Positions 1-9,700 of a DNA stretch of 64,000 bases are shown in pieces. This stretch comes from Ditibartonella apihabitans (GTDB taxonomy: Bacteria > Pseudomonadota > Alphaproteobacteria > Rhizobiales > Rhizobiaceae). The stretch spans positions 1,984,001 through 2,048,000 of the forward strand of contig NZ_CP015820.1 in NCBI RefSeq assembly GCF_002007485.1. Reading direction: 5' to 3'. Each line of letters opens with the position of its first letter. Position 1 is the first letter of the stretch. The notes beneath the pieces were generated by a model that made no database searches, was not told where the DNA came from, and saw nothing but the letters and a program-made list of their open reading frames with translations. A program made the translations under genes and the position numbers.

Positions 1-2
1 CA

Positions 3-149
3 ACGACAACAGCACGGAAAGCAACAAGCCCTGAAGCGGAGATGACCAAAAGAAGGGCATTCGGGAAAAGCGCAGCCCCTTACCTTGGTGAGTTCTATCA
101 ACTGCCATGTATGCCAAGAAATACTACCGGAATTTCATCAGGTGCATGA
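3..149 (+). other. Open frame entering from the left edge, possible 3' end of a gene
   Basis: One plus-strand frame is open from base 3 to a TGA at 147-149 (48 codons). A strong plus-strand terminator follows at 223-260, so a transcript does seem to enter from the left. The peptide resembles nothing I recognise, and a frame this short could be open by chance. Confidence 0.15.
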
Positions 150-222
150 GCCGCTTTGATTTTAAGAAGGCGCAAGAAACGCTTTTAATTAACAGATTAG
201 CCGTGTTTTGAGCCAGAGGTTT

Positions 223-260
223 GGAAGCGCCTCCGAAAAAAGAGGCGCTTCCAGTCTTTT
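223..260 (+). terminator. Rho-independent terminator
   Basis: A perfect 11-bp inverted repeat (GGAAGCGCCTC at 223-233, GAGGCGCTTCC at 242-252) with an 8-nt loop is followed by AGTCTTTT and another T-rich stretch. The T tract lies on the plus strand, so it should stop transcription entering from the left. Confidence 0.75.
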
Positions 261-486
261 AGTGTTTTTTCAAATAATCTGGTGGAAGTGTTTTTTTCTT
301 CCCATCTTCCAGTCCAATTTTCTCTTTAGGTCTGTGGACACCACAACCTAATTTGATTTTTAGATCAGCCGAAATGAAAAAACATTTCGACCGAAAAAAA
401 CCGATGATCACTTCCGTAATAAAATGCGGTATAATAATAAAGTTTCTCCTTTTGAGAAAACTGCCGCAAAGAGTGGTCACATACAA
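259..486 (-). CDS. Hypothetical 75-aa protein
   Basis: A 75-codon minus-strand frame starts at 486 and ends at a TAA abutting the terminator at 223-260. The first half is hydrophobic and aromatic; the second half is charged with a Cys-Gly-x-His-Arg-Pro segment and a Lys-rich end (residues about 47-75) that reads like real protein. There is no clear signal peptide, and no family is recognised. The upstream sequence is very AT-rich, and no good ribosome-binding site is visible. It could be a real small gene or the tail of a decayed one. Confidence 0.35.
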   Translation of the reverse strand: MYVTTLCGSFLKRRNFIIIPHFITEVIIGFFRSKCFFISADLKIKLGCGVHRPKEKIGLEDGKKKTLPPDYLKKH

Positions 487-1259
487 TTATAATAATTATT
501 ATATTACGTCTTGACATCATCAAAAATGGAGGATATCTATGATCATAATAATATTAGTTTGATCATAATTGTTAGACTAACGCTTTGCGTCAGTTTGGTT
601 AAATTTACAATAAAGCTTTGGTTGCACCCGAGGCTTTATTGGCATTGGTTTAATTACCAATAGCCTTCCTGAAATAAACTAATATGGTAAGTGTGTCAAT
701 ATAGGACAGACAATTTACATTTCCGTTAAAATGATATTGAGGAAATTAAATTTTTTGTGTTTTAATATCTTATCAACTATTTGAATCTCTTATAGAAAAG
801 ACCTTCTTCAAAAAAGAGAAATAGTGTCCGATTACTCAAATACAATATATTCTTTCGCTGAAATTTTTTAAGTTTAAAAACATTAATTTTCAAAAAAATA
901 GAATGAGCCCGATATTTTTACCGAATCACTTCTTTTTTAGGCTGCAACTACAACTAACCAGAAACATTTTATTATAAGCTCGGCATGTCGTCTTCAGCTT
1001 GTGTTTTTCCGTCAAAGATATAGATAAAATATCCGGTTGTTCTGGCAGTCATGTTATTAGATTGGGTGCATTTTATTCGAGCGCGGGCATTTTTATTGAC
1101 ACGGTCGAGACTTATGAACCCTGACTTTTAAAACAATTATAGATGATAAAATCACACGCAAAACACAACAAAGTCACGCGCAAAGCACGATCGCTTGTTC
1201 GATGTTTTGAAACTTACAAAACTGAAGTTTTGTCGTTTAAAAATAATTTTAATGAAAAA
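487..1259. other. AT-rich intergenic stretch, no convincing gene
   Basis: This 773-bp gap is AT-rich. A minus-strand 26-codon frame (1052 down to 972) continues upstream without a start and might be the tail of a decayed gene. Near 630-668 an imperfect stem-loop can be drawn around ATTGGT/ACCAAT. I could not assign a function to either. Confidence 0.3.
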
Positions 1260-1336
1260 TGGTCGGAGTGAGAGGATTTGAACCTCCGACCCCCTCGTCC
1301 CGAACGAGGTGCGCTACCAGTCTGCGCTACACTCCG
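1260..1336 (-). tRNA. tRNA-Pro (anticodon CGG)
   Basis: Read on the minus strand, this 77-nt segment forms a full cloverleaf. The acceptor stem is CGGAGTG/CACTCCG, the anticodon stem CCTCG/CGAGG encloses the loop TTCGGGA (anticodon CGG, proline), and the T-arm contains GGTTCAAATCC. The terminal CCA is encoded in the DNA (TGG at 1260-1262 on the plus strand). Confidence 0.97.
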
Positions 1337-1636
1337 ACTAACTGGTGTTGGCGGGCTTATACCGTTATGACAGACTTCTCGCAAGTGTTTTTTAAAAAAA
1401 CCCGCTCAACAATTATTCATTTCCTGTCTGTTTTCCCTTCGCTCCTTGGCTTTCAATCGCCTTCTCCGGATCTGTTTTCCCCATATTGGCCCTCTTCCCC
1501 TCGTGCAACAGCGCCTTTGCTATAGTTTGCTTGAATTTTTTCACCGAAGCACGAGATTTTGCTGGTAGTGCGGGAGGTTTTTGCCGCTTTAAAATGCTTT
1601 CTTCCCACCTCCCGAAACTTCTGTTGCAAGTTTGGC

Positions 1637-1897
1637 CTATTTTTCCTCTTTTCCTGTTTTGTGAGCGTTCAGACGCTTTTCCCGTTTATCCAATCGGACA
1701 AAGATCACGCCGACAAGTTGCCCCAAAGACCAGTTTAAAAATACCTGCCGGTTCGCACAGCCATCGCCCCATCGCTTGAAAAGTCGCTCGACTATTAACG
1801 GTCGTTCTATTGGTTTATTATTTTTTATGCGGCGGGCGGCATTGACTTGACCTAAGCCAATGAAAAGCGATAGCAAGAATATGCTTTTTAAGTTCAA
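1637..1897 (-). CDS. Possible small secreted protein (86 aa)
   Basis: The minus-strand frame begins with a Lys near the N-terminus, a hydrophobic core and an Ala-containing end (residues 1-20, ending VNA), a plausible Sec signal peptide. The remaining 66 residues are basic and match no family I recognise. It lies divergently 15 bp from the guanylyltransferase gene. No strong ribosome-binding site is seen, and the downstream part has odd composition, so a chance frame remains likely. Confidence 0.25.
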   Translation of the reverse strand: MNLKSIFLLSLFIGLGQVNAARRIKNNKPIERPLIVERLFKRWGDGCANRQVFLNWSLGQLVGVIFVRLDKREKRLNAHKTGKEEK

Positions 1898-1912
1898 GCC
1901 GGAAAAGAAAAA

Positions 1913-4174
1913 ATGGCCGAAAAAATCATCAGTTTCATAATGAGTGGCGGCGTTGGCACCCGCCTTTGGCCATTATCACGTGAAGATTTTCCAAAACAGT
2001 TTCATGACCTTTCCGGCAAAGGCTCGATGGTCTCCGGCACAGTCAAGCGTATGAATGCACGGCCAAGCGGCCACGGGCCGATTTTTCTGATTGCTTCGGA
2101 AGCTCATGAATACCGTTTGCGCCATGATATTGCCGGTTTGCCATTAAATGGCGGGCGCCCGATTTTTGAACCTTTGGGACGAAACACGGCGGCGGCTGTT
2201 GCTCTGGCAACAGCCATCACCCTTGCCGAATATGGTGACAGGCTCATTCTCGTTGCCCCATCAGACCATGAAATTTCAACCGATGACGATTTTTGGAAAA
2301 CTGTCCACGAAGGGGAAGAAGCCGCAAGGAGCGGCCGCATTGTAGTTTTCGGAATTCATCCGGATAAGCCGGAAACCGGCTATGGCTATGTCGAAACAGG
2401 ACAGGAAAAAAACGGCGTTTATGACGTTATCCGCTTTGTTGAAAAGCCGGACATTGAAACGGCCAAAAAATATTTGCAGTCGGGCAATTTTTTATGGAAT
2501 TCGGGAATATTCCTTTTTTCTGCAGAAACTATGAAAAAAGCCTTTCTTGAATTCCAGCCGGAAATCTGGAACAAAACAGTCGCGGCACTGAAAAGCGCTC
2601 ATACCGATATATCGGGCACATGGCTAAATTACGAGCATTATGCGGCAATCCCTTCCGATTCAGTTGATTATGCCATTATGGAGCATGTCAAAGACATTGC
2701 GCTTGTGCCTGCCCGCTTTCACTGGAATGATCTCGGCTCGTGGCAATCGCTTTTGAACCAGCAATCAAGCCCCACACCGCCTGATGAAAATGGTAATGTG
2801 ATTATTGGCGATGTTGTGGCGATCAATTGCCATGGCAGCTATTTACGCTCGGAAGCAGGGTTACTATCGGCTGTCGGGCTTCACAATATGGCGGTTGTCG
2901 CAACGACAGACGCAACTTTTGTGGCTCCCGTCAAAGAAAGCCAGAATGTGCGCGACGTGGTGGCAACACTTGAAAAAGCCGGAAGGCTTGAAACCAAATT
3001 CACTCCCGCCGCCGATAAAATACCGCAAAGCGGCGCTTATCTCACCCGTGTCGAGCATTGGCTTTTTGATGAGGCGCTGCCGCTCTGGTCAACACGCGGG
3101 GTTGACGAAAAAGGCGGGTTTTATGAAGCCTTGGGCTTTGACGGAATGCCGGTATTGCGCGCCAAACGCATGCGCACAATGGCGCGCCAAATTTATGCTT
3201 TTGCCATGGCCGGTGAAATGGGCTGGGACGGCCCTTATAAAGAGCTGATTGACCACGGCCTTGAATTTATTGGCAAAAATGGCAGAACTGACCGCGGCGG
3301 TTGGGTTTTACAGCTTTCACAAGATGGCAAGGTCCTCAACGCAACCGAAGACAGTTACGATCAGGCTTGTGTATTACTGGCACTTGCCCACGCCCATCGT
3401 GTTGGCAATAAAAAAGCCTTGCCGCTTGCTATGGAAACCTTCTCTTTCATTGATCTTCATCTTGCCGATAAAAATGGCAAGGGCTTTTTTGAAAATGCCA
3501 AAACCGACGGAGAGAAAACATTTCGCCGTTCCAACCCGCATATGCATTTGTTTGAAAGTTTCATGGCCTGGTATGATGTGACTGGCGACAGAGATTATCT
3601 TGAACGGGCAGAACGCATTGTCGATCTTTTCAAGGAACATTTCTTTGATGAAGATAGCTGGACCCTTGCCGAATATTATGACAAGGACTGGCAAAGAGCT
3701 CCCGCTCCCGACGGTGACATTTGCGAACCCGGTCACCATTTTGAATGGTCGTCGCTGCTTGTCGATTTTTCGAAGAAAACCAATGACCGCAGCGTTATAA
3801 AACTTGCCAAAAAGCTTTATGCCTCGGCCATTGCCAATGGTTTGAACCGCAAGACGGGACTTGCCTATAACACGATTTCGCGCCACGGAATGCCGATCGA
3901 CACCAATTCGAGAAGCTGGCCGCAAACCGAAGCGATCAAAGCAGCGCTTGCGCTTGATGGCAATGACGGGCCGGATCTGAAACCTGAAATTGAAGCGCGT
4001 GTGGGAAGGCTTTTCCGGTGGCATATCGACGCCGCCCCCAAAGGTTTATGGATTGACCTTATTTCGGAAAACGGCCGCGCCATTGCCGAAGATGTTCCGG
4101 CTTCCATTTTCTATCATATGATAACGGCTTTGACGCAATATCGGAAATTTGCCCAACACTGGAAGGTGGCTTAA
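1913..4174 (+). CDS. Mannose-1-phosphate guanylyltransferase fused to an AGE-family isomerase/epimerase domain
   Basis: This 753-aa two-domain protein should act in GDP-mannose supply for surface polysaccharide. Residues about 1-350 are a nucleotidyltransferase: the GGVGTRLWPLSR signature at 12-23, FVEKP near 176 and FLWNSGIF near 195 fit mannose-1-phosphate guanylyltransferase (GTP + Man-1-P to GDP-Man). From about residue 370 the chain matches the (alpha/alpha)6-barrel AGE family, with its conserved HMHLFESFMAWY, EPGHHFEWSSLL and SRSWPQTE segments. In AGE relatives these His and Glu residues catalyse aldose-ketose isomerisation or 2-epimerisation, so this half probably supplies mannose-6-phosphate isomerase activity. 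The common bifunctional form (AlgA/ManC type) instead carries a cupin isomerase domain. The gene stands alone on the plus strand. The exact substrate of the second domain is inferred. Confidence 0.88.
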   Translation: MAEKIISFIMSGGVGTRLWPLSREDFPKQFHDLSGKGSMVSGTVKRMNARPSGHGPIFLIASEAHEYRLRHDIAGLPLNGGRPIFEPLGRNTAAAVALATAITLAEYGDRLILVAPSDHEISTDDDFWKTVHEGEEAARSGRIVVFGIHPDKPETGYGYVETGQEKNGVYDVIRFVEKPDIETAKKYLQSGNFLWNSGIFLFSAETMKKAFLEFQPEIWNKTVAALKSAHTDISGTWLNYEHYAAIPSDSVDYAIMEHVKDIALVPARFHWNDLGSWQSLLNQQSSPTPPDENGNVIIGDVVAINCHGSYLRSEAGLLSAVGLHNMAVVATTDATFVAPVKESQNVRDVVATLEKAGRLETKFTPAADKIPQSGAYLTRVEHWLFDEALPLWSTRGVDEKGGFYEALGFDGMPVLRAKRMRTMARQIYAFAMAGEMGWDGPYKELIDHGLEFIGKNGRTDRGGWVLQLSQDGKVLNATEDSYDQACVLLALAHAHRVGNKKALPLAMETFSFIDLHLADKNGKGFFENAKTDGEKTFRRSNPHMHLFESFMAWYDVTGDRDYLERAERIVDLFKEHFFDEDSWTLAEYYDKDWQRAPAPDGDICEPGHHFEWSSLLVDFSKKTNDRSVIKLAKKLYASAIANGLNRKTGLAYNTISRHGMPIDTNSRSWPQTEAIKAALALDGNDGPDLKPEIEARVGRLFRWHIDAAPKGLWIDLISENGRAIAEDVPASIFYHMITALTQYRKFAQHWKVA

Positions 4175-4335
4175 AACCTCGCCGGTCATTTCGTTAAATC
4201 TGCCCTGCCCCATTCAACGCCGCTCATGGTTTTCATGTCACCCACCGAAAACAGGGGCAAGAATTGCCGCGTTTAAAACCGGACAATCCGGGCTCAGGCG
4301 GAAAAGTGTGAGATGCAAAATTCAGGAAAACAATA

Positions 4336-4370
4336 AAAACCCGTCCGGCGTATATCGCCAAACGGGCTTT
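4336..4370 (-). terminator. Rho-independent terminator of the His-rich protein gene
   Basis: Read on the minus strand, AAGCCCGT pairs with ACGGGTTT around an inner GGCG/CGCC stem, followed by TTTTT. It lies 40 bp after the stop of the 4410-4676 gene. The plus-strand side has only three T, so the main polarity is minus. Confidence 0.7.
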
Positions 4371-4409
4371 GATCGGGGTTCCGGTTTATGATTATCTTAC
4401 GACAACCTA

Positions 4410-4676
4410 TCAATACCAATGAGGATGCGGGTGCCAGGGTCGCGGGCCATAATGGGGCCCATAATAGGGCGGCGGGGGCGGAGGCGGTGCCGGATAGAAG
4501 TGCCGGTGCTCGAAATAACGCCGATGCGGCGGATAGTGGTGATGATAGCGGTCATAATGATGACGATGACCGTTATCAATGATGATGACAGGATAAACAT
4601 CAGCCTTAGCAGAAAGTGCACCAAAAAGCGGCACTGTCATTGCAAGGCTTAAAAGAAGAACAATCAGTTTTCTCAT
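4410..4676 (-). CDS. Small secreted His/Pro/Tyr-rich protein
   Basis: The protein is 88 aa. Residues 1-25 form a clear signal peptide (MRKL, hydrophobic core, ALSAKA). The mature part is extremely rich in His, Pro, Tyr and Arg, with runs of HHH and a stretch of seven prolines. Such a chain probably lies extended in the periplasm or on the surface and could bind divalent metals through its histidines; this is inference, as no family function is known to me. The start is preceded by AAGGA, and a dedicated terminator follows. Confidence 0.8.
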   Translation of the reverse strand: MRKLIVLLLSLAMTVPLFGALSAKADVYPVIIIDNGHRHHYDRYHHHYPPHRRYFEHRHFYPAPPPPPPPYYGPHYGPRPWHPHPHWY

Positions 4677-4839
4677 GCGAGATATCCTTTTAACGATTCT
4701 TGAGAATCATCTTATGCTTTGTTAGCTGAACTTATCCTGAACTTTTTGTTAATCTTGTGTTCATCTTCGCCTTGACGAGGAACAACCGATAAACCACTTC
4801 CCGAAAGGTGGTTCAAGCGGCTGCCCCAAAAAGTGTGAA

Positions 4840-4981
4840 ACGGTTTTCGGTAAAGAGCCGCGATAACAAAAAAGCACGGTTTTTGGTGGAGAAGCATGTG
4901 ATAAAGAAGTACGGTTTTCGGTAAAGAGCTGCGATAATGAAAGACCACGATTTTCGATGGAGAGCCATAGCAAACAACCGG
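4840..4981. repeat. Four imperfect tandem repeats of 35-36 bp
   Basis: Units start at 4840, 4876, 4911 and 4947 with ACGRTTTTCGGTAAAGAGC-like cores. They lie in a 558-bp gap (4677-5234) without a convincing gene. Frames crossing them shift from unit to unit, because 35 and 36 bp units alternate, so the array is unlikely to encode protein. Confidence 0.8.
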
Positions 4982-5234
4982 TAATACCTTTTTAAAACCG
5001 GTTTCAACAACCGGCCAACTTTCGGACAAACACTTAAAGAACAAATGGTTGCGGCCAAAAAAATTTAAAAAAACCGGAACGGGTAAATAGTCCAGATAGC
5101 ATTTGATAGCCACAACTATCTCGCGCACTATTGAAAAACTTCTGGCGATAGTCCCGCTTTTCTCCCGTCAAACTCGAAATTGATTGTAAAAAAATTATTT
5201 CGAGTATTACGATGATCGCACGGGGAATCTCGAT

Positions 5235-5570
5235 ATGAGATATATTTTGCTGATTTTCATTTTTTTCACAGCTTCATTTCCGGAACTTGCTGCGGCAAAT
5301 ACACCTTGTTCAGGCCGGAAAGGCGGCATTTCCCATTGTGTTGGCACAACCTTTATCTGTAATGACGGTTCAACCAGCGCATCGACCAAAGATTGTTCGG
5401 CCTATATGGGCGGCAGTTCAACAAACAGCCAGTCTCTCAAAAGCAGCCCGTCTTTTATGGAACCATCATCGGGAAATTGTTCTTGCCGATCGGGAACCTA
5501 TTGCGTTGGCCCCAGAGGCGGACATTATTGCTATTCGGATAGCGGACGGAAAAACTACCTTCCCCATTGA
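5235..5570 (+). CDS. Small secreted cysteine-rich protein
   Basis: The protein is 111 aa, with a Sec signal peptide at residues 1-21 (cleavage after ELAAA is likely). The mature protein has two Cys-rich parts: residues 22-54, with a PCSGRKGGISHC-type start and a second Cys pair, and residues 80-111, with CSCRSGTYCVGPRGGHYCY. The paired cysteines suggest disulphides in the periplasm. The first part resembles a small conserved secreted family found in Rhizobiales and Brucella; no function is known to me. A GGGGA ribosome-binding site precedes the ATG. The gene stands alone between two repeat-bearing gaps. Confidence 0.75.
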   Translation: MRYILLIFIFFTASFPELAAANTPCSGRKGGISHCVGTTFICNDGSTSASTKDCSAYMGGSSTNSQSLKSSPSFMEPSSGNCSCRSGTYCVGPRGGHYCYSDSGRKNYLPH

Positions 5571-5799
5571 AGGCAGTTCTTGAAAAATACAATGAATCCC
5601 GAAAACCGGCCGCAAAAATTGCGGATACGTCAAACCAAACACTTTTTAAAAAGGTCGTCCGGCAACCAAGCCGATTGTTTTAGAGTATTCACCGACCGCA
5701 TCCGATATATTCGAGGTTTTCCCGCGCTGCTGTTGCTTTGAAGCCTTGCAACCCTCCCGAACCGCGCAAATTTTCTGTCGATTGCCCGACCGTCTTTTC

Positions 5800-5951
5800 T
5801 ATGCCCGCAGAGTTTTATTGCTCGGGCATTGTTGATTTAAAACCGTTCACAAATGGCGCGCGATCGGTTGCAAGCACCTCCCCTGCCTTCAATATGCCCG
5901 TGGGGCTTTAACGCACGGGCATTGTTGATTTATGACCGTTCACAAATGGCG
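5800..5951. repeat. Two 59-bp direct repeats, each with a hairpin
   Basis: Copies at 5800-5858 and 5893-5951 (period 93 bp) share the same length and layout: TATGCCCG, a variable loop, CGGGCATTGTTGATTTA, then CCGTTCACAAATGGCG. Each copy folds ATGCCCG against CGGGCAT; in copy 2 the stem extends to 9 bp (ATGCCCGTG/CACGGGCAT). The loops differ while the stems stay paired. The repeats lie just past the 3' end of the minus-strand ProC-like gene, in a gap (5571-5971) with no gene. No T tract follows on either strand. Confidence 0.75.
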
Positions 5952-5971
5952 GGTGATTGCTTTTTAGCCGC

Positions 5972-6736
5972 TCACTCGCCTTTGATACGTTTGAACGCTT
6001 CATCAAGGCCGCCGGTGAGCGCTTCTCTGCCACCATGATCGGTAAAATATTGGGAGACCAGCTCGTTCGTGCCTTTTTTGGTCGAATATTCGGCTTCCAA
6101 TTTAGTAAAATCGGGCTTCCCTACTTTACGCGCCTCGTCGGCAAGATTGCCAAACATAGAGGCAAGAAACGGTGCCGACTGGCTTTCATCAAGCCCGTTT
6201 TTTTCGAACCAACGGTTTGCTGTTTCGATGAAATTGAAATAAACGCCCATCAGAGAACCGGCCGTCATCATCAAGGCAAACTGGCTTTCATCCTTGACGG
6301 CAATTGCGCCACCCATCGCATTGAAAATTTTCCGCAATTCCGGATTATCCGGATAAATTGCCGTAACGCCTTTGGCTTCGGCAACAAAGGGAAGCGGCAT
6401 TACGCGAAAAACCTTTTTGCCAATCCATTTTTCAGTTTCACTTGCCGTTGCCATGGCAATAACCGAAATAACTGTTTTTGCTCTGGAAAAATCAAGCTTT
6501 TTCAATTCTTCCTCGGCAATCTGGCTTCTTAAACAAATGAAAACATCATCGCTCTGGTCGATTACATCCTGATTGTCTTTGCCGATTTTCACCTTGTCAA
6601 AGCGTTTGGAAAGCTCTGCCGCGCGGTCGGCATTTCGGGGTGAAACCGTAATTTGTTCCACCGGAAGATTGCTCTTCATCAAGCCTTCCACCATGGCCGA
6701 GGCAATGGTTCCTGTACCGATAAAACCTAGTTTCAT
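5972..6736 (-). CDS. ProC-like NAD(P)-binding reductase, coupled to metH
   Basis: The protein is 254 aa. The N-terminus [15 protein letters not shown] is a Rossmann dinucleotide-binding motif of the pyrroline-5-carboxylate reductase/6-phosphogluconate-like superfamily, and the C-terminal helices (about 160-250) match the ProC dimerisation layout. The usual ProC motif around VMPNTP is replaced by VMPLPF, so I do not claim pyrroline-5-carboxylate as substrate. Its ATG overlaps the metH TGA (ATGA), so the two are translationally coupled. This suggests a shared expression need rather than a proven pathway link. Confidence 0.8.
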   Translation of the reverse strand: MKLGFIGTGTIASAMVEGLMKSNLPVEQITVSPRNADRAAELSKRFDKVKIGKDNQDVIDQSDDVFICLRSQIAEEELKKLDFSRAKTVISVIAMATASETEKWIGKKVFRVMPLPFVAEAKGVTAIYPDNPELRKIFNAMGGAIAVKDESQFALMMTAGSLMGVYFNFIETANRWFEKNGLDESQSAPFLASMFGNLADEARKVGKPDFTKLEAEYSTKKGTNELVSQYFTDHGGREALTGGLDEAFKRIKGE

Positions 6737-9700
6737 TTGTCTCTTTTAACCTCGTAATTCAAGATCGGTCCAAGCCAGCGTTCGACTTCGCTTACCGGCA
6801 TTGCTTTTCTTTCGGCATAATCTTCAACCTGATCGCGTTCGACCTTGGCAACGCCGAAATAATAGCTGTCGGGATGGGAAAAATAAAGTCCGGCAACCGA
6901 CGAGCCGGGCCACATGGCGTAACTTTCGGTAAGTTTCACACCGGTATTTTTTGTTGCATCAAGAAGCTCGAACAATGTGCCTTTTTCGGTATGATCGGGC
7001 TGTGCGGGATAGCCGGGAGCCGGACGTATGCCGCGATAATGTTCAACAATCAGATCTTCTTTTGTCGAATTTTCATCGGCTGCATAACCCCAATAGACTT
7101 TGCGAACGCGTTCATGCAGACATTCGGCAAAAGCTTCGGCAAAACGGTCGGCCAGCGCTTTGACAAGAATGGAAGAATAATCGTCATTTTCGCGTTTGAA
7201 ACGTTCGGCAATTTTTTCCTCTCCAAAGCCGCTCGTTACCACAAAACCGCCAAGATAATCGGGCGTGCCGACAGGAGCAACAAAATCGGCAAGAGCAAGA
7301 TTGGGCTTTCCCTCGCGCCGCTGCAATTGCTGGCGCAAAGTGAAGAAGGTTGCCCGCTCGTGTTTTCTTGTTTCATCAGTGTAAATGCGGATGTCATCAC
7401 CAACGCGGTTTGCCGGCCAAAAGCCGATCACCGCTTTCGGATGGAACCATTTTTCGGCAATGATTTTTTTCAGCATTTTTTGCGCGTCGTCATAAAGCTG
7501 GCGGGCCGTTGCCCCCTGCTTTTCATCATCAAGAATTGCCGGAAAACGCCCGCGCAATTCCCAGCTCTGGAAAAACGGTGTCCAGTCAAAATAGGTCGAA
7601 AGCTCGGCAAGATCCCAATCGTCGAATTTTTTGACACCAAGGAATGTCGGCTTGACCGGTTTATAATTCTTGAAATCGAGTTTCAGTGCATTGGCGCGCG
7701 CTTCACTTAATGAAACGCGGGTCTTTTGTTGTTCACCCTTTTCATGGGCGGCGGCAAGTTTCGCATATTCCTGACGGATTTTTTTGATTGTTTCGGTTTT
7801 TGTTTGCGGGGAAAGAAGCGATGAAACAACCCCCACCGCCCGACTTGCATCAAGCACATAAACACTCTGCCCGCGGTGATATTGCGGGTTGATCTTGACG
7901 GCCGTGTGAACGCGGCTTGTCGTTGCCCCGCCGATCAACAAGGGAATGTCGAAGCCCTGACTTTCCATTTCGTGGGCAACATTGACCATTTCATCAAGCG
8001 AAGGTGTAATGAGGCCGGAAAGGCCGATTGCATCGGCTTTTTCACGCCGTGCCGCATCGAGAATGGTTTGTGCGGGAACCATCACACCAAGATCGATAAT
8101 CTCGTAATTATTGCAGGCAAGCACAACGCCGACAATGTTTTTGCCAATATCGTGCACATCGCCTTTGACTGTTGCGAGAATAATTTTGCCTGCACTCTGG
8201 TGGCCTTCGCCACCGTTTTTACGCTTTTCCTCTTCCATATAGGGAAGAAGAATGGCCACAGCCTGCTTCATCACGCGGGCGGATTTGACCACCTGCGGCA
8301 AAAACATTTTGCCGGACCCGAAAAGGTCGCCCACCACATTCATGCCGGCCATAAGCGGCCCTTCAATGACATCAAGCGGGCGTTCGGCTTTTTGGCGTGC
8401 TTCTTCCGTATCAGCGTCGATATATTCGGTAATGCCGTTCACAAGCGCATGTTCAAGGCGCTTTTCCACCGGCAATTGTCGCCAGCTCAAGTCTTTTTCT
8501 TTTTTCACGCCGCCACCGGCCTTACCGCGATATTCTTCCGCCAAAGAAAGCAAGCGTTCGGTTGCGCCAGCGTCTTTATTGAGGATCACATCTTCACAGG
8601 CTTTTTTAAGCTTCGGTTCGATTGTATCGTAAACGGCCAATTGTCCGGCATTGACAATGCCCATATCCATACCGGCGGCAATTGCCCGATAAAGGAAGAC
8701 CGAATGCATCGCCTCGCGAACCGGCTCATTGCCACGGAACGAGAATGACAGATTGGAGACCCCGCCGGAAATATGGCAATAAGGCAATTTTTTGCGAATT
8801 TCCTTGGTCGCTTCGATAAAATCGACGGCGTAATTGTTGTGCTCGTCAATGCCGGTTGCAATAGCGAAAATATTGGGGTCAAAAATAATATCCTGAGGTG
8901 GAAAACCGACCTTGTCGACAAGAATTCTATAAGCGCGTTCGCAGATTGAAACCTTGCGTTGTTCGGTGTCGGCCTGGCCTTTTTCATCAAAAGCCATCAC
9001 CACAACCGCCGCCCCGTAACGGGAGGCAAGTTTTGCGTGTTCGATAAACTTTTCCTCACCCTCTTTCAAGGAAATCGAGTTGACGATGGATTTCCCCTGC
9101 ACACATTGAAGACCAGCTTCAATAACCTCCCATTTCGATGAATCAATCATGACGGGGACACGGGAAATATCAGGCTCGGCGGCAAGAAGATTTAAAAATT
9201 TGCGCATGGCCGCAACGGAATCAATCAAGCCTTCATCCATATTGATGTCGATGACCTGTGCGCCGTTTTCCACCTGATTGCGTGCAACATCAAGAGCAGC
9301 CGTATAATCATTATTGGTTATGAGTTTGCGAAACCGTGCCGAACCCGTAACATTTGTGCGCTCGCCAATATTGACGAAGGGAATGTCGTGGGTGAGTGTA
9401 AAGGGTTCGAGCCCCGACAAATGCAAAAGCTTTTCCTGCGGTTTGGGTTTCCTCGGTTTGAAGGGTTTGACCGCTTCGGCAATAGCGCGAATATGATCAG
9501 GCGTGGTCCCGCAGCAACCACCGACAATGTTGATGACACCTTCACGCGCATATTCTCCAAGCTCTTTTGCCATAATTTCAGGCGTTTCATCATAACCGCC
9601 AAAGGCATTGGGCAAACCGGCATTGGGATAAACACAAATGAGTTCTTCCGTATTGGCGGCCATTTCCTTCACAAGCGGCAGCATGGCCTTTGCGCCCAAA

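Noticed and set aside
1259-1525. Plus-strand 88-codon frame starting VGVRGFEPP
   Set aside because: It is the antisense reading of tRNA-Pro, a well-known false gene.
4712-5128. Minus-strand 138-codon frame across the 36-bp repeats
   Set aside because: Units of 35 and 36 bp shift the frame, similar peptides appear in all three frames, and there is no signal, domain or ribosome-binding site.
6874-7710. Plus-strand frames opposite metH (also 7876-8748)
   Set aside because: They mirror the codon pattern of metH on the other strand and show no domain.
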